Source: Chrysoperla carnea (Eukaryota; Arthropoda; Insecta; Neuroptera; Chrysopidae). From it: DNA of 64,000 nucleotides. The DNA lies in the NCBI RefSeq assembly GCF_905475395.1, contig NC_058338.1, positions 8,136,935 through 8,200,934 of the forward strand. Reading direction: 5' to 3'. Positions within the stretch are counted from its first letter, which is position 1; the number at the start of each line of letters is the position of its first letter. Below are positions 11,355-22,990 of the stretch, piece after piece. The notes under the pieces were generated by a model. That model worked only from the letters and a program-made list of their open reading frames with translations. It had not been told where the DNA came from and did not search any database. The position numbers and the translations under genes are program-made.

Positions 11355-12334
11355 TACGGGGTTTTCCAATAAGAGGTTTCATTTTTCATAGCCCGTTATT
11401 TGCATAGATGTAACTTTTGAAGCTGTCATCTTTTGACCATTATTGAAAATGCAACGAATTCACTACAAAAAGGTTTACTACAAAATCACTACACAAATTT
11501 TTATGACCAGAATTGGAAGAGGGCGCTACATGCCACACAAGCAACGAAATCATCACAATTTTGCAAGAAAAGTTTCCTGACCGTGTTATTTCTCGATTAG
11601 GTGATCACAATTGGACACCGAAATCTTGTAATCTGACACCTTTAGACATTCTTTTTGGGGCCACGTGAAACATAAGGTCTACACCAATGCTCCTTAATCG
11701 ATTCAACACTTAAAGATGGAATTCGTGAAGTTTTCAAGGACATACAGTTGTAAATATGCGAATTGGTCATGGAAAATTTCATGAAAAGGATACGGTTCTG
11801 CAAGTGTGGCCGTGGCGACCGTTTGGCTGATATCGTTTTCCATTATTACTGGCATACCTTCTTCTTTACAATGAAACAAACATTGATTTCTCTTAAGAGA
11901 TACTCGTTTTTTAGCGAATTGGAGAAGGAAATGGAGCCATTGCTTTTGTACTAATGATTGAATTTTGAAAAATTTGCTTCAAATGTTTAAGTTCGATTTG
12001 AATAAAATTTGGTATCAAGATGGGTTTTGGCATTTGAAAGGTCAAGTTCGTTAATGAGAAACTCGACAAATAAGCAAAGGATGGGGGATGGGATGCGCAA
12101 AGTACAAAATTTTAGATTAGTTTTAAGCAAAAAACTCTACTCCTGTGGGTTTTTCTCTAGACACTTAGTTCTCGAAATAAAAATTCTTGAAAAACTAAAA
12201 CTGCAATAATATTCGATTTAAAGAAAAGTGTGCTACTTTTTCTATTTCTGAAGGAATTCGCTAAGCTGATGCAGTTCATGCGCTACGAATTTTGTTTAAT
12301 ATCAAAATGAAACCTCTTATTGGAAAACCCCGTA
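11355..12334 (+). mobile_element. Decayed Tc1/mariner-superfamily transposon with intact TIRs
   Basis: TA dinucleotides at 11355-11356 and 12333-12334 flank terminal inverted repeats. They start CGGGGTTTTCCAATAAGAGG and match each other perfectly for 29 bp. The inside holds a broken transposase gene (see 11525-11940). Full autonomous relatives are about 1.3 kb, so this 980-bp copy has lost part of its 5' coding region and is immobile on its own. Confidence 0.85.
11525..11940 (+). pseudogene. Mariner-type transposase relic (C-terminal half)
   Basis: The frame from 11525 reads …TSNEIITILQEKFPDRVISR then NWTPKSCNLTPLDIL, the usual 'WPPRSPDLTPLDFFLWG' region that carries the last catalytic Asp. 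A frameshift near 11655 and stops near 11695 and 11755 break the gene. The adjacent frame continues with HVKHKVYTN, LKDGIREVF and then ENFMKRIRFCKCGRGDRLAD plus IVFHY, the typical C-terminal end. The N-terminal DNA-binding part and the first catalytic residues are missing. No function is expected. I did not reconstruct a joined protein. Confidence 0.8.
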
Positions 12335-12786
12335 GGTATTAATACTCTCTGTACTACGACCTAAAAAGTAGTCGGGCGTTATAGTAAACTTCAACGTTTT
12401 CTTATATTCGCTTCTACGAAATCGTGAATTTTAGTACAAAATACGTGATTGAAATAATACACTATATGTATGTTCGGGTGGATTGATTTATAATTCATGG
12501 GCGGTGTATGGCTGGCTCTTGCTTGTACTTGCTGTTCGCTTCAAGATGTGTGGTTGTGTGTTGTTAGTTCACAACTATTTATTATACTTTTAGTAAATTT
12601 TTACAGTCTGTGAGGAACACTTCTCTTATGTTTTACAAGGGTCAATAATAATGATAATGGTTTTTTTTTTTTTTTGTTGTATTGTAGAAATAAATACGTA
12701 CAGATGTTCCGAGAAGAAATAATACGAAATACGAAATTCGATTAAGTGTTAAACAAATTGATAACCATAAGGTTCAGTAATTATCT

Positions 12787-12955
12787 ACAGTGTGCCCTCA
12801 TTTAAGGTGAAGACATCCTCACATTTTCGTTATTTATAGAAATTTTTCACAGTCATACCGAGTGATGGCTCACATTTTTATACTTAACCCATATCTGAGC
12901 TCAGCTTACTATTAATTGACAAATAGGGCCGATTCTTAATATATTGCCTAGAGTC
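12787..12955 (+). repeat. R6 dispersed repeat copy
   Basis: Shares ordered blocks with 21799-21965: 'TCACATTT/CTCATTTAAG.T.AAGACA', 'TTTTCGTTATTTATA', 'ACAGTCATAC', 'GACAAATA.G.CCGATTCTTAATAT'. It is an old dispersed element of unknown class with no coding capacity. The flanking stretches 12335-12786 and 12956-13125 show nothing. Confidence 0.55.
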
Positions 12956-13125
12956 TGAGAAGTTAGAACTTATTAGCGAAAAAAGTGTCAACACCTACTC
13001 AACGCAAGGTCGCGTCGGCAAATATAATACAAATTTTGTAGTTATGTGCTTATCCCTTTGGTAGGATAATATCGAAAGGAAATAAATTTTCTGAGCCCTT
13101 CTCTTACCTATGTAAAATAATGGAA

Positions 13126-13449
13126 TGAGGATCCACAAGAAATTGGAATTGGGTCTTGGATCCGTAAGAGCCATTTTGTAAACCGTTAGAGATAGAACAA
13201 AAATTTAAATGTAAAAAATATTCTTTATAAAAAAATAACCAACTTTTGTTTGAAACATTTTTTCGTAAACATCACTGTTTACCCGTGAGGGCGCAAATTA
13301 CGCGTAAATTGTATAGTATGTATTATATGGAAATATCAGTTATGTATGTGTAACATGTATATGTATATGAAATGTTATAGAGTAATCAACACTGTCTATA
13401 CATGGTATTTCAACAATTAACTAAGTCAATTGTTTATTTTCACTTGTTT
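13126..13449 (-). repeat. R1 copy, 3'-truncated
   Basis: Minus strand R1 from the AAGTGAAAA-TAAACAATTGAC start (about 13449) through the AACATTTTTTCGTAAAC-type block to the 'CTCTAACGGTTTAC' core, then lost. The stretch 13450-13980 to its right is AT-rich with no gene. Confidence 0.75.
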
Positions 13450-13980
13450 TTAAATAAATTAACACAAAGTTAGAAAATAGTATTATATTTTCAATGTCAA
13501 CCATGTATACAATCCATAGATTTATATGCCCATTTATACAATTATATTATTAATAGTGTGTCGTAGTGAATGATATTATTTAAAAAAATAGATGATTTAA
13601 TATAGCTAAATATTATTAAAAATAGCTGAATGCTGATGATATAACGTAAAAAAAAAATATTAAATTTATGTATTCATCACATGAATCGATTACCAATATG
13701 AATACACAATGAGAACAGAATATACAGATATTAAATACGTATCTATGATGGAAATAAAATGAAAGGAATTTATCACTTCATTACCGTTTAAATCAAATAT
13801 TTATTAAAAAAATTTTCTTTTCTATTTATTTATTTAAAAAAAAAAGAAAAAAAGTGTATCTGATATGAAAAATATACCACCGATTAAAAGATAGATCGTT
13901 TTATTTTATTCACACAAATTAAAAAGTATTAAAAGTATTAATAGATTGTTTCCAGGTAGTTAATTGATTTTATAGACGAT

Positions 13981-15650
13981 GAATTTTCTTTTCATGTACG
14001 ATTTTGGAGGATATCTCAGAAACCACGGTTCCAACCATTAAATGAACCCGATTTTTGAATTTTTTGGTTGATGATTACCATATGTACTGAGTTTTATCGC
14101 AATTGGAAATAAAAAAATTTTCTCGATTATTTCGATTTTTTTCAAAGGGGTACCCCTTAAAAAAATTGCAAAAAATCGAAAAAATTTTCTTGTCACCGAT
14201 TTTGATAAAACTCACTAGATAAGGTTATTTTGACCCAAAAAATTCAAAAATCGGGTTTATATGACGATTGGACTCATATTTTCGGAGAAAATTGCTCTTC
14301 ATGTACGATTTTGGAGGATATCTCAGAAACTATGCTTCCAACAATTAAATGAACCCGATTTTTGAATTTTTTGGGTCAAAATTACCATATATACTGAGTT
14401 TCATCGCAATTGGAAACAAAAAATTTTTCTCGATTTTTTCGATTTTTTTCAAAGGGGTACCCCTTAAAAAAATTTCAAAAAATCGAAAAAATTTTGTTGT
14501 CATCGATTTTGATAAAACTCACTACATAAGGTTATTTTGACCCAGAAAATTCAAAAATAGGGTTTATACAACGATTGGTTTCGTATTTTCGGAGAAAATT
14601 GCTCTTTATGTACGATTTTGGAAGATATCTCAGAAACTACGCTTCCAACAATTAAATTAATCCGATTTTTGAATTTTTTGGGTAAAAATTACCATATGTA
14701 CTGAGTTTCATCGCAATTGGAAACAAAAAATTTTTCTCGATTTTTCGATTTTTTTCAAAGGGGTAGTACCCCTTAAAAAAATTTCAAAAAATCGAAAAAA
14801 TTTTGTTGTCATCGATTTTGATAAAACTCACTACATAAGGTTATTTTGACCCAGAAAATTCAAAAATAGGGTTTATACAACGATTGGTTTCGTATTTTCG
14901 GAGAAAATTGCTCTTTATGTACGATTTTGGAAGATATCTCAGAAATTACGCTTCCAACAATTAAATTAATCCGATTTTGGAATTTTTTGGGTCAAAATTA
15001 CCATATGTACTGAGTTTTATCGCAATTGGAAACAAAAAATTTTTCTCGATTTTTTCGATTTTTTTCAAAGTGCCCTTAAAAAAATTGCAAAAAATCGAAA
15101 AAATTTTGTTATCACCGATTTTGATAAAACTCAGTAAAAAAGGTAATTTTGATCCAAAAAATTCAAAAATCGGGTTTACATGACGGTTGGATTCATATTT
15201 TCGGAGAAAATTGCTATTCATATACGATTTTGGAGGATATCTCAGAAACTACGCTTCCAACAATTAAATTAACCCGATTTTTGAATTTTTTGGGTCAAAA
15301 TTACCATATGTACTGAGTTTTATCACAATTGGAAACAAAAAATTTTTCTCGATTTTTTCGATTTTTCCCTTAAAAAAATTGCAAAAAATCGAAAAAATTT
15401 TATTGTCGCCGATTTTGATAAAACTCAGTAAATAAGGTAATTTTGACCCAAAAAATTCAAAAATCGGGTTTATATGACGGTTGGATTCATATTTTCGGAG
15501 AAAATTGCTCTTCTTGTACGATTTTGGAGTGTATCTCAGAAACTAGGCTTCCAACAATTAAATTAACCCAATTTTTGAATTATTTGGGTCAAAATTACCA
15601 TATGTACTGAGTTTCTTCGCAATTGGAAACAAAAAATTTTTCTCGATTTC
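13981..15650. repeat. Sat1 satellite array, about 5.5 monomers of 300-307 bp, each a long palindrome
   Basis: Monomers repeat with period about 307 bp: palindrome centres GGGGTACCCC lie at 14147-14156 and 14454-14463. A variant with a TAG insertion lies at 14760-14772, a decayed centre at about 15068-15076, and a deleted centre at about 15363-15372. A sixth left half ends near 15650. Within each unit the left arm (CGATTTTTGAATTTTTTGGG…ACTGAGTTT…AATTTTTCTCGATTTT) is mirrored by the right arm as its reverse complement. Arms exceed 100 bp. Because of this symmetry both strands encode nearly the same meaningless peptide. Related arrays lie at 38530 and 59030. Confidence 0.9.
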
Positions 15651-16115
15651 GAACTCCTTTTCTGTATTTTTTGCGAAAGAAACCTATTTAAAAAAATAAC
15701 CTTATCCCAAAATTTACCAAATTTATTATCAACCCAACTAATATGGAAATCTGTGCCAAAAAAAAAACTTGTATGGCGTCTGGGGTACGGTAAACCGAGC
15801 TATTTTTTAAATCTGCGTACCTACTCAGAAACAAAAATCGGAAAATTTATCGGGTTGTTAAAATCTTGTCCCTTACTCTATTACATAAACTTCTATTTAT
15901 CTTCTGTTGGTTTATTTTTGGAAGAATGGGAATAACACAGAATTTTTCTTTAAATAATTTTAAAACTTTCCATTTTAATGGATTACCATTATCTGGCCCG
16001 GATTATCATTGATTGACCGACATAACATTTTAAAACAAATATATTATTATATAATAAATTTATATTAATAAATACAAAGTATCAGTGAATTAATTTCATG
16101 TAAATATTGTGTTTA
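15651..16115. other. Unique-looking AT-rich DNA, nothing identified
   Basis: No gene or repeat recognised. The 60-aa frame at 15753-15935 has no supporting features. Confidence 0.5.
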
Positions 16116-16685
16116 TCTTTATATATAAAAATTAAATGTCACGTTGTTTGTCCGCTATGGACTCCTAAACTACTGAACCGATTTGCAAATTTGATTTGCG
16201 CACCGTGTGCAATTTATAGTCGCAATATTATTTTATTGCAAATTAGTTGTCTATTATTTGACAGTCACAATTATCTGTTAGTTTCAAACGGGTCTAGCAG
16301 ATGGCGATATCTGTTGACTGGATTGAGTAAATATTCAATAGATGGCGCTATGTTAAAACTACAAACGTTTCTTATAGCATAACCACCACGTGTTGTTGAG
16401 GCTGAAGGTATAACCTAATATATTTTGTAATAAAAGAAATACAGTGATATTCAATTGTTCTTACATTTTCAATTTTTGGTGTATCTTAGGATATCAACTG
16501 TACGAAATAATTTCATTGTATTAAGGGATAACGGTCGTAAAAAATCAGTCATGGAGGCCGCCATGTTTTTTCACAAATGGCACCTAAGTTAAAAAGCATG
16601 GTGGTCTTGATGACTGATGTCCTTCTACTGTTCCCCTTGAATAACAACAAATTTAGCCATAGCAATGCGTGGCCGGGTCTGCTGG
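16116..16685 (+). mobile_element. Non-autonomous Helitron
   Basis: The 5' end is A|TCTTTATATATAAAAATTAA followed by the common insect Helitron start block 'GTTTGTCCGCTATGGACTCC' and TAAACTACTGAACCGATTT. The 3' end is GCGTGGCCGGGTCTGCTGG|T, fitting CTRR with T after it. GCCA/TGGC before the end can form a short stem. No Rep/helicase coding is present. The 91-aa frame at 16107-16382 is a by-product of the element. Confidence 0.8.
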
Positions 16686-17887
16686 TGATTATATAAAAAG
16701 CAAATCAGATATTGGTTTGGCTGGTTTATAAATGTTATAAAACTCATTATATTCATTAATATTAAATTTTAGTAATTAATTAGTTTAAATTTAATAAAAT
16801 ATTTTAAAACAAATTATTTCATATTTTAATAATTTATGTATTTTATTTTTAGTTTACCCATAATATTTATTAATCAATTACCAATAATCAAATAGAATGA
16901 AAATATTAACATAAATCAATTTATATGTTGAAGGATTGATTTGTTATTTTCGATTTGACTGAACCTTATTTTTGGCTGTAAAATAAATTTTATGTGTTAT
17001 TGTGGTATTAGTACAGCGAACAAAGGTAGTTCAAGCATAGTGGACCATTTTCGGCCCAATGGATTCCTTAGTATTTTGACTCGCTGATCTAGATCTGTTG
17101 ATGTGGTTTTTCGACTGGACTCAAGACTCATTGTGTGGTATTTTGACTGGACTCTTTGAAAATATTGATGGGAGTATTTCTTAGTAGTTTTAATAAATAT
17201 AAATACACCCATCTGTAACCACGCCTTCTAGGGAGTGGAAAAATTTATGTTGAAAATGGGAATGAAAAGCAAAATTTAACGTTAAATCAAATTTAACGAT
17301 AAGTACTCCGAATTAAAATTGCTAATAACTCGGAAAGTTTTGACTTGGGCAAAATCACGTCAAGGCATCTAACTTCTGATCTAGAAGGTGAACAGAGCTA
17401 ATCTCAAATTTGCATCAAAATCGGTGCTATATGTCAAAATTTAGAGATTTCGTCGTTTCTATCGGGATTAAACTTTGTATACCTTGATATTTTTCAAATA
17501 TACATGGTATAAAAATGTATGAGTATGCTCGTAAAAATATGGTAAAAAATATATTTGAATGTAGATATATTATTTATATAATATTCAATCGACGTAATCA
17601 ATTATAACCAGATAATTGAATATTTTATTGATATTGGTATCTATTTACTGGAATAAATGCATTCTATTTTAGTTTAATTTCGTATCTGATTTGTAATTAA
17701 AATCGAATCATTTTCATTTGTTTCACATAACGTATTCAATTGAAAAGCCAACTATTATTTCATAACATATATGTATAAAAAATAAGTGAAAACCTGCAAT
17801 GGATTGAGTTAATGGTTGAAATACTTAGTACGCAAAGTGTTGAATGTTAGTGCCTGCATTATTTTTCTTATAATTTAGAAGAGTTTG
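16686..17887. other. Intergenic DNA with a short R1 tail
   Basis: No supported gene. A 71-aa minus frame at 16997-17212 is moderately G+C richer but unrecognised. The R1 3' tail 'AACTTTGTATACCTTGATAT…ATGGTATAAAAA' lies at about 17468-17516 on +. The rest is AT-rich without visible structure. Confidence 0.5.
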
Positions 17888-18381
17888 GAAATCCAACACA
17901 ATTATAGCGCCCGAAAGGCTGTCATTTATTTTTTTTTTCGATTATTTCGAAAAGTTTCGAAAGAATTTTCTATAATTTATTTGTTTGATTTTCGAGAATG
18001 TCTTATGTTGCAGTTACTTGCAAATTTTCAACTCCCTATCTTTTATAGTTTTGGAGAAAATGGTCACCAAACTTTTGTCCTAGTCTGAAACTTAACGGGT
18101 AAGTTTACGAAAAAATGTTTCAAACAAAAGTTTGTATCTCTAACGGTTTACAAGATGGGTCTTATGGACCCAACAGCTTGACCTGTGTTGCTCATTTACG
18201 AATACAAACTCATTTTTTACGTTCTGAGAACGCTAAATAAATTTGTGCTTGAAATCTCTTTTTGTTTTTGAGTTATCGTATGGACGGATGGACAGATCTA
18301 TACCAAAATTTAAGCGTTACAAACTTGTTACTAAACTTAGTATACCTTGATATATATTACAATATAAACAGAGTATAAAAA
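17888..18381 (+). repeat. R1 repeat, variant with a different 5' part
   Basis: The left part (CCAACACAATTATAGCG … 'CAACTCCCTATCTTTTATAG', 'TTTTGGAGAAAATGG') is shared with about 29885 and 51796. From 'AAAAAATGTTTCAAACAAAAG' on it is ordinary R1, ending 'AGTATACCTTGATATATATT' then a TATAAAAA end. This indicates at least two R1 subfamilies that share the 3' two thirds. Confidence 0.7.
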
Positions 18382-19330
18382 TATTCGTTTACATTTAAAA
18401 AAATAATATTAACTTCATTTTAATTATATTTGGTTTGCATACTATGGCGTTAATGTACTGCCTGAGGCCTGTAGCAATGTTTTAAAGGCTCTCTCAAATG
18501 AAAAATTTTTCGTAAAATGAAAAAAGTTTTTTGCGAAACGTGCAAAAGCACAATTAATACAGAAAGTAATTAAGTATATGTATTTTTACGTATTTTTATG
18601 AATTCCAATTCATTGAAGAGCAAAAATGGAAATAGTTGGAGCTAGTTCATAATTCCAAAATACTATGGCAGATATCCTTCATATAGCTACGTCTTCAAAT
18701 ACTAATAAGTCTTCAATAACTGTACATAACTCCTTAACTATTTGGTTTTGGACAAAAGTATATAAAGCACTTTCGACTTAAAATTGTCCAAAGAATACGC
18801 TCTTAATCTCTGTCCATCGAGTCACGGGACACCCTGTATATTCGATAAGATTTTACAACAAAAATTTTGATTTATCCCTCTGGAATCGATATTTCATTTT
18901 ATCTATTGGTTTATCTATTCCCATAAATAGGTGAAATTTTAGCCTACTTGTGAGGTAAGCAAGTTAAAAACACACTAAATAACAAACATAAATTTTCATC
19001 TGATAGATTTTCATAGAGAGCAGAATGTAAATAACCTATAATATGTATCACCTACGTTAGTTACATGTATGGAACATAGATTTGGTATCACCTCAAAACA
19101 ATAGATGATTTGAATGCCACATATAAACTGTGACAATCATTTACAAACCATTATTTACTGTCGTTATTTGGGTTGTTTGTGACTAGATATAGATTTACAA
19201 AACTCACTCCCGCTCATGCCAACTGCAGCATTCAAAACATTTAAATAAATATAACTGGATAGGTACTATAGTGATGTGACGAATATTCGTATTCGCATAT
19301 TTTTGAACATTCATGTGCAAAGAAACACTA
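18382..19330. other. Intergenic DNA, nothing identified
   Basis: No gene. 'CACGGGACACCCTGTATATT' at about 18823 resembles the terminal bases of many insect mariner-type elements, but no partner end was found. Confidence 0.45.
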
Positions 19331-19860
19331 AGGCAAGTGATTTGTAAATTTGATCCAATCTAAAAGGAATTTTTTTAAAAACTCACTAATTTTAGGTCAA
19401 AAGTTTTACCTGTGATGTTACTTTTTTGTCACCATTCATCTATATGTTAAAAACCGGGACCATGACCCCAAATTTTTGAAAGCAATTAAGGCTAAGGTTA
19501 AATTTGATCAAAAATTTGAAAAATATGGCTTAAATTGAGTAAAATTACAAACTAGATTTACAAAAAATGGATATATTTTGGATGTAATAGAGCAAAATAA
19601 ATTCTATGGATTTTGATGACGTCATTAAGTTCAAAAATCGATTTATTTTTTATAAAACAGACCAATTTATCCGTTCTTAATGGATTTTGTTTTGAAATCC
19701 ACTAATTTTTATTCCAACTTTTCATCGGTAATGTAATTTTTTCGCTACCATTCATCTATGTGTTTAAAACCGAGACCGGGACCCAAAAATCTTGAAACTG
19801 ATGAAGGTATTTCCGAAAAAATGAAAATGATCCAAAAACTTTGAAATTTTATTTATCAAT
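19331..19860 (+). repeat. Sat2 tandem repeat, about 1.7 units
   Basis: ACCATTCATCTAT recurs at 19431 and 19747, a period of 316 bp, identical to the 6-kb locus. The unit contains GATGACGTCATTAAG at about 19616. The array runs into the reverse transcriptase relic that follows. Confidence 0.7.
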
Positions 19861-19893
19861 TAATCATCGCTATGTACTTTTTAAATTGAAAAT

Positions 19894-20040
19894 ATTCGAG
19901 AGACCTGGCGAAGAACCCCGGAGCAAGAAATTATTAAAGAAGGCAAATCCTGGGGAGAAGTCAAGTCCATGGCACAGAATCGAGTTCGTTGGCGAGCATT
20001 TTTGAGGCCCTACGTCCCCCTCAGGATCATAGGACATAAA
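19894..20040 (+). pseudogene. Non-LTR retrotransposon reverse transcriptase, C-terminal relic
   Basis: The frame reads IRETWRRTPEQEI, then GKSWGEVKSMAQNRVRWRAF, then LRPYV. This is the W-R-R-T…W-x-x-x-x-x-x-A-x-(N/D)-R-x-x-W-R pattern at the very end of endonuclease-reverse transcriptase ORFs of RTE/Jockey-like elements in arthropods. Only the last 45-50 codons remain. The upstream coding region is replaced by Sat2 sequence, and the usual short stop is shifted out of frame. It is a 5'-truncated dead copy. Confidence 0.7.
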
Positions 20041-20487
20041 TATATATACTTTTTATGTGAAAAATTCATATCGATTCTCTGATCGACTTAGGAGAAATTA
20101 ACTATCAAAGTCAGTTTTTATCAAATAAAGGGTACATTTGTCATTAACCGTACGGTAAATCGATATTAATTTTCATCAAAGACCTGTATCAGGGTGATTA
20201 ATTGATAAATAAAATTTTACATTTTTGTTATCCCATTTCAATTCTTTAAGGTATTTCGTCCCATCACTAGTAGGTAGATGCTTATTACCTACTATCAAAA
20301 CACAACACAAAACAACAAAACACAATATCCACTTGACTATTATTACATATTCACTATACTAAGCGACATTAACCACTTCTGTCGGCCATACAAACAAACA
20401 TACTACTTTCTATTACCAGAAATTTCAGGATAAAATTTCTTTTTTACAAGCTTTTATGTAACTTGCAATGCATGTATATGTGTGTAT

Positions 20488-20788
20488 GTTTGTCTGGGTG
20501 GAATCTTGCAACTCAATTTTGAAGCAGTTATCGTCAACCAATTGAGCTGAGTTGGTATGACAATGCATGGAGTTTTGGAGCACAAGCTTTTATTAAACTA
20601 AAAAATAGAAAATAAGTTTTTCTATGAGTCACTCATACATGACTATTCGTAAAAGCTTGAGGCGTTCAATATAAATCTAAGTTGCAAGATTCCTCCCGAA
20701 CAAACATAGTAACATACATTCAATGAGATGCTCTGAATCGTTGTTGATATCTTATATTGAGCGTCTCAAGCTTTTACGAATAGTCATG
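20488..20788. repeat. Fold-back element with two nested inverted repeats
   Basis: Outer pair: TCTGGGTGGAATCTTGCAACT near 20493 against AGTTGCAAGATTCCTCCC near 20681. Inner and stronger pair: 37-bp arms 20638-20674 and 20752-20788 (arm 1 starts CATGACTATTCGTAAAAGCT) with a 77-bp loop and only a few mismatches. ACAAGCTTTTA-type phrases repeat around the arms. No coding is present. Confidence 0.6.
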
Positions 20789-21798
20789 TAAAGCTTGTAC
20801 TCTAAAAAGTATTTTTTATTTAAATCTTTTTAATAATAAATTGGAAAAAGCAAAAGGATTTAGCTGTTAGTCCATAACATCTAAAACGACTAGATCAAAG
20901 GTCGTAAAAGCGGTGCCATGGTTCAGAGACGGAAAAATATCGCTCTGTTGAATTTATAGCCAATTCTATGCAAAGAAAGCCTAAGAAAAGTGAACTGGGA
21001 CGGGTAAAAGAAGAATATAGAAGTAATTAAATCGGAAAAACACAAGGGCGCATCCTGAACGTGGCAAATGCAGATCAAAGTAATGAACTATTAAAACATA
21101 TAGGAAATATCGTATTAGACTTGTTTGTATCAATTGACCTCCAAAAATGGGAGGAAACCATAGGACACTTGCTTTATCACTACCCAGCGATGGAAAACAA
21201 ATGCTCCTTTTTAATGAGATACAGATTTCAGATGGGTCTGGGCCAGAAAAATATAACGATTTTTAAACGAAGATGATTCCAGGCATAGAATTTGGATCGA
21301 TATTATGATTAAAGGTTTACCGGTTTTGGATAACTAGGGCAGCCCATGAAATCTAACCTCTTCAAGCTAAAAGAATGTACGCCAAGCTGCAGACTCTTCA
21401 CAATTAAAACCGGTTACTCCACCTCGTATCTATGAAATACGTAAACTTGACTGGATTTAATAGCTAAAGTGGATTGAGAAAATTTTAAAGAATTTAAACT
21501 TTCACGTCGTTTATAGGATTTCTAGATTTTTTCCTGAAGCATATTGTCCGACATGAAAATACATTTATATTCAGATGTACTGGTATCATAGTTAGATACT
21601 ATATTTTATATAGTAAAAGATAAACGACATTCATAAAATGGTTGTCTGTTGGCCAGGTGGTTCTACAATGCGGTATACCCATGGTTAGTAGGTAGAAATA
21701 GGTATAAGTTAGGTTATAGTACACTAAATGCATATCAAGACTACTCTAAAACCAAATAAATAGATAAATTATATGAAACAAGATTCTATCTCTTTATA
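20789..21798. other. Intergenic DNA with an unrecognised possible coding relic
   Basis: Between about 20880 and 21290 base composition looks more coding-like and a frame at 21061-21276 gives 71 residues (starts ANADQSNELLKHIGN). Adjacent frames are broken by stops. I do not recognise a domain. An old transposon relic is the likeliest reading. The rest is AT-rich. Confidence 0.35.
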
Positions 21799-21965
21799 TA
21801 GTGTGTCACATTTAAGATAAAGACACCCCCATATTTTCGTTATTTATAAGAATATCGATTTGCATGTTTGTACAGTCATACAGGTTTATGGATCATATTT
21901 TTTATGGATACTTGACCGAAATTGACAAATTGACAAATATGTCCGATTCTTAATATTTTGCTGCG
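21799..21965 (+). repeat. R6 dispersed repeat copy
   Basis: Homologous in order to 12787-12955 (TTTTCGTTATTTATAAGAAT, ACAGTCATAC, GTCCGATTCTTAATAT). It runs directly into a Sat2 segment. Confidence 0.55.
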
Positions 21966-21974
21966 CGTTATATA

Positions 21975-22400
21975 TATCGAAAAAATTATAAGACCAATTA
22001 AGGCTTTGTTGTATTTGACCACAAATTTGAAAAGTATGACCTAAATTTAATAGAATTATATATTTGGTTCACAAAAATTGGATTTAATTTGGATATGATA
22101 GAGCAAAATAAAAATTTTTGATTTTGATGACGTCATTAAGTACAAAAAATCAATTTTTTGGATACACAGACAAATTTGATCCGATCTAAGTGAAAATTTT
22201 TTTTAAACACACAATCTTTGGGTCATACTTTTCGATTGTGACGTTAGTTTTTCGCTACCATTCATCTATGAACTAAAAATCGGAGCCAGGACTCCACAAT
22301 CTTGGAACTTATTAAGACTTCGTCAAATTTAATCACAAATTTGAAAAGTATATTCTAAATTTAGTAGATTAAATTTTTGGATTTTGTCATTAAAGATTTT
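21975..22400 (+). repeat. Sat2 tandem repeat, about 1.3 units
   Basis: CACAAATTTGAAAAGTAT recurs at 22020 and 22334, a period of 314 bp. The unit holds TTTTGATGACGTCATTAAGT at about 22118. Same orientation as the 19.3-kb locus. Confidence 0.7.
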
Positions 22401-22611
22401 CTTTAAAAACATCGTAATATTACTTTAATTTATGACGAATTTTTCGTAAAAAGGAAACGGATCTTGCCTGTCTTGTTAAAAAGAAACAAAAAACAAATTA
22501 TATATATGCAGTTGTGTCATATATAATTTGTATAAGTATACAAACGATGTATAAGTATTATGTACTACAATAATACGTCTGTTATCTCAAATAGTGCATC
22601 TATATTCGTTG

Positions 22612-22990
22612 TGTGCGTAGTCATGATAGGGACAATAAAATCGATGCTAGCGCTTCCAGTGAAAAATTTTGGCGATAAAGGAGGCTGGAATAACTAATTT
22701 GCAGTTCTTTACATGTTAATCTAATAGAAAATGTCAAATTAAAATTATTGAAAAACACTAATTAATTAAACTTAATGAATTAAAAATTGTGAAAATAAGA
22801 AATCAAATTGCACAAATATTATTTTTCAAATGTAAATTATCATAATTATATATTTAAATTTGTGAGACAATAATATTAAATTTTCAATGTAAGTCTTAAA
22901 TGTAATCTATACAATTCTATATGCATCCATACAATTCTATAATTAAACTAGTGTACCGTTACCATGGAAACGCCTCCTTTAAAACTCACG
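22612..22990 (+). repeat. R5 dispersed repeat, about 370 bp
   Basis: Starts 'TGCGTAGTCATGATAGGGAC' and contains 'TTCCAGTGAAAAATTTTGGC', 'ATTGAAAAACACTAATTAAT' and TTTTCAATGTAAGTC. Ends 'ACCGTTACCATGGAAACGCC'. The copy at 40030-40392 matches nearly throughout; a truncated copy lies at 34464. The ends share only a weak CATGG-type symmetry. Class unknown. Confidence 0.7.

Noticed and set aside
11763..11954. 63-aa frame as an independent small gene
   Set aside because: It is the C-terminal remnant of the mariner transposase.
14961..15221. Overlapping 86-aa (-) and 68-aa (+) frames with nearly the same peptide
   Set aside because: The similarity results from the palindromic Sat1 monomer; neither is a gene.
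13981..15650. CRISPR-like or prokaryotic repeat array
   Set aside because: Unit size (~307 bp) and the eukaryotic context fit a satellite; there are no short repeats with unique spacers.
16107..16382. 91-aa frame with hydrophobic and Cys-rich parts
   Set aside because: It overlaps the start of the Helitron at 16116 and corresponds to its common non-coding block.
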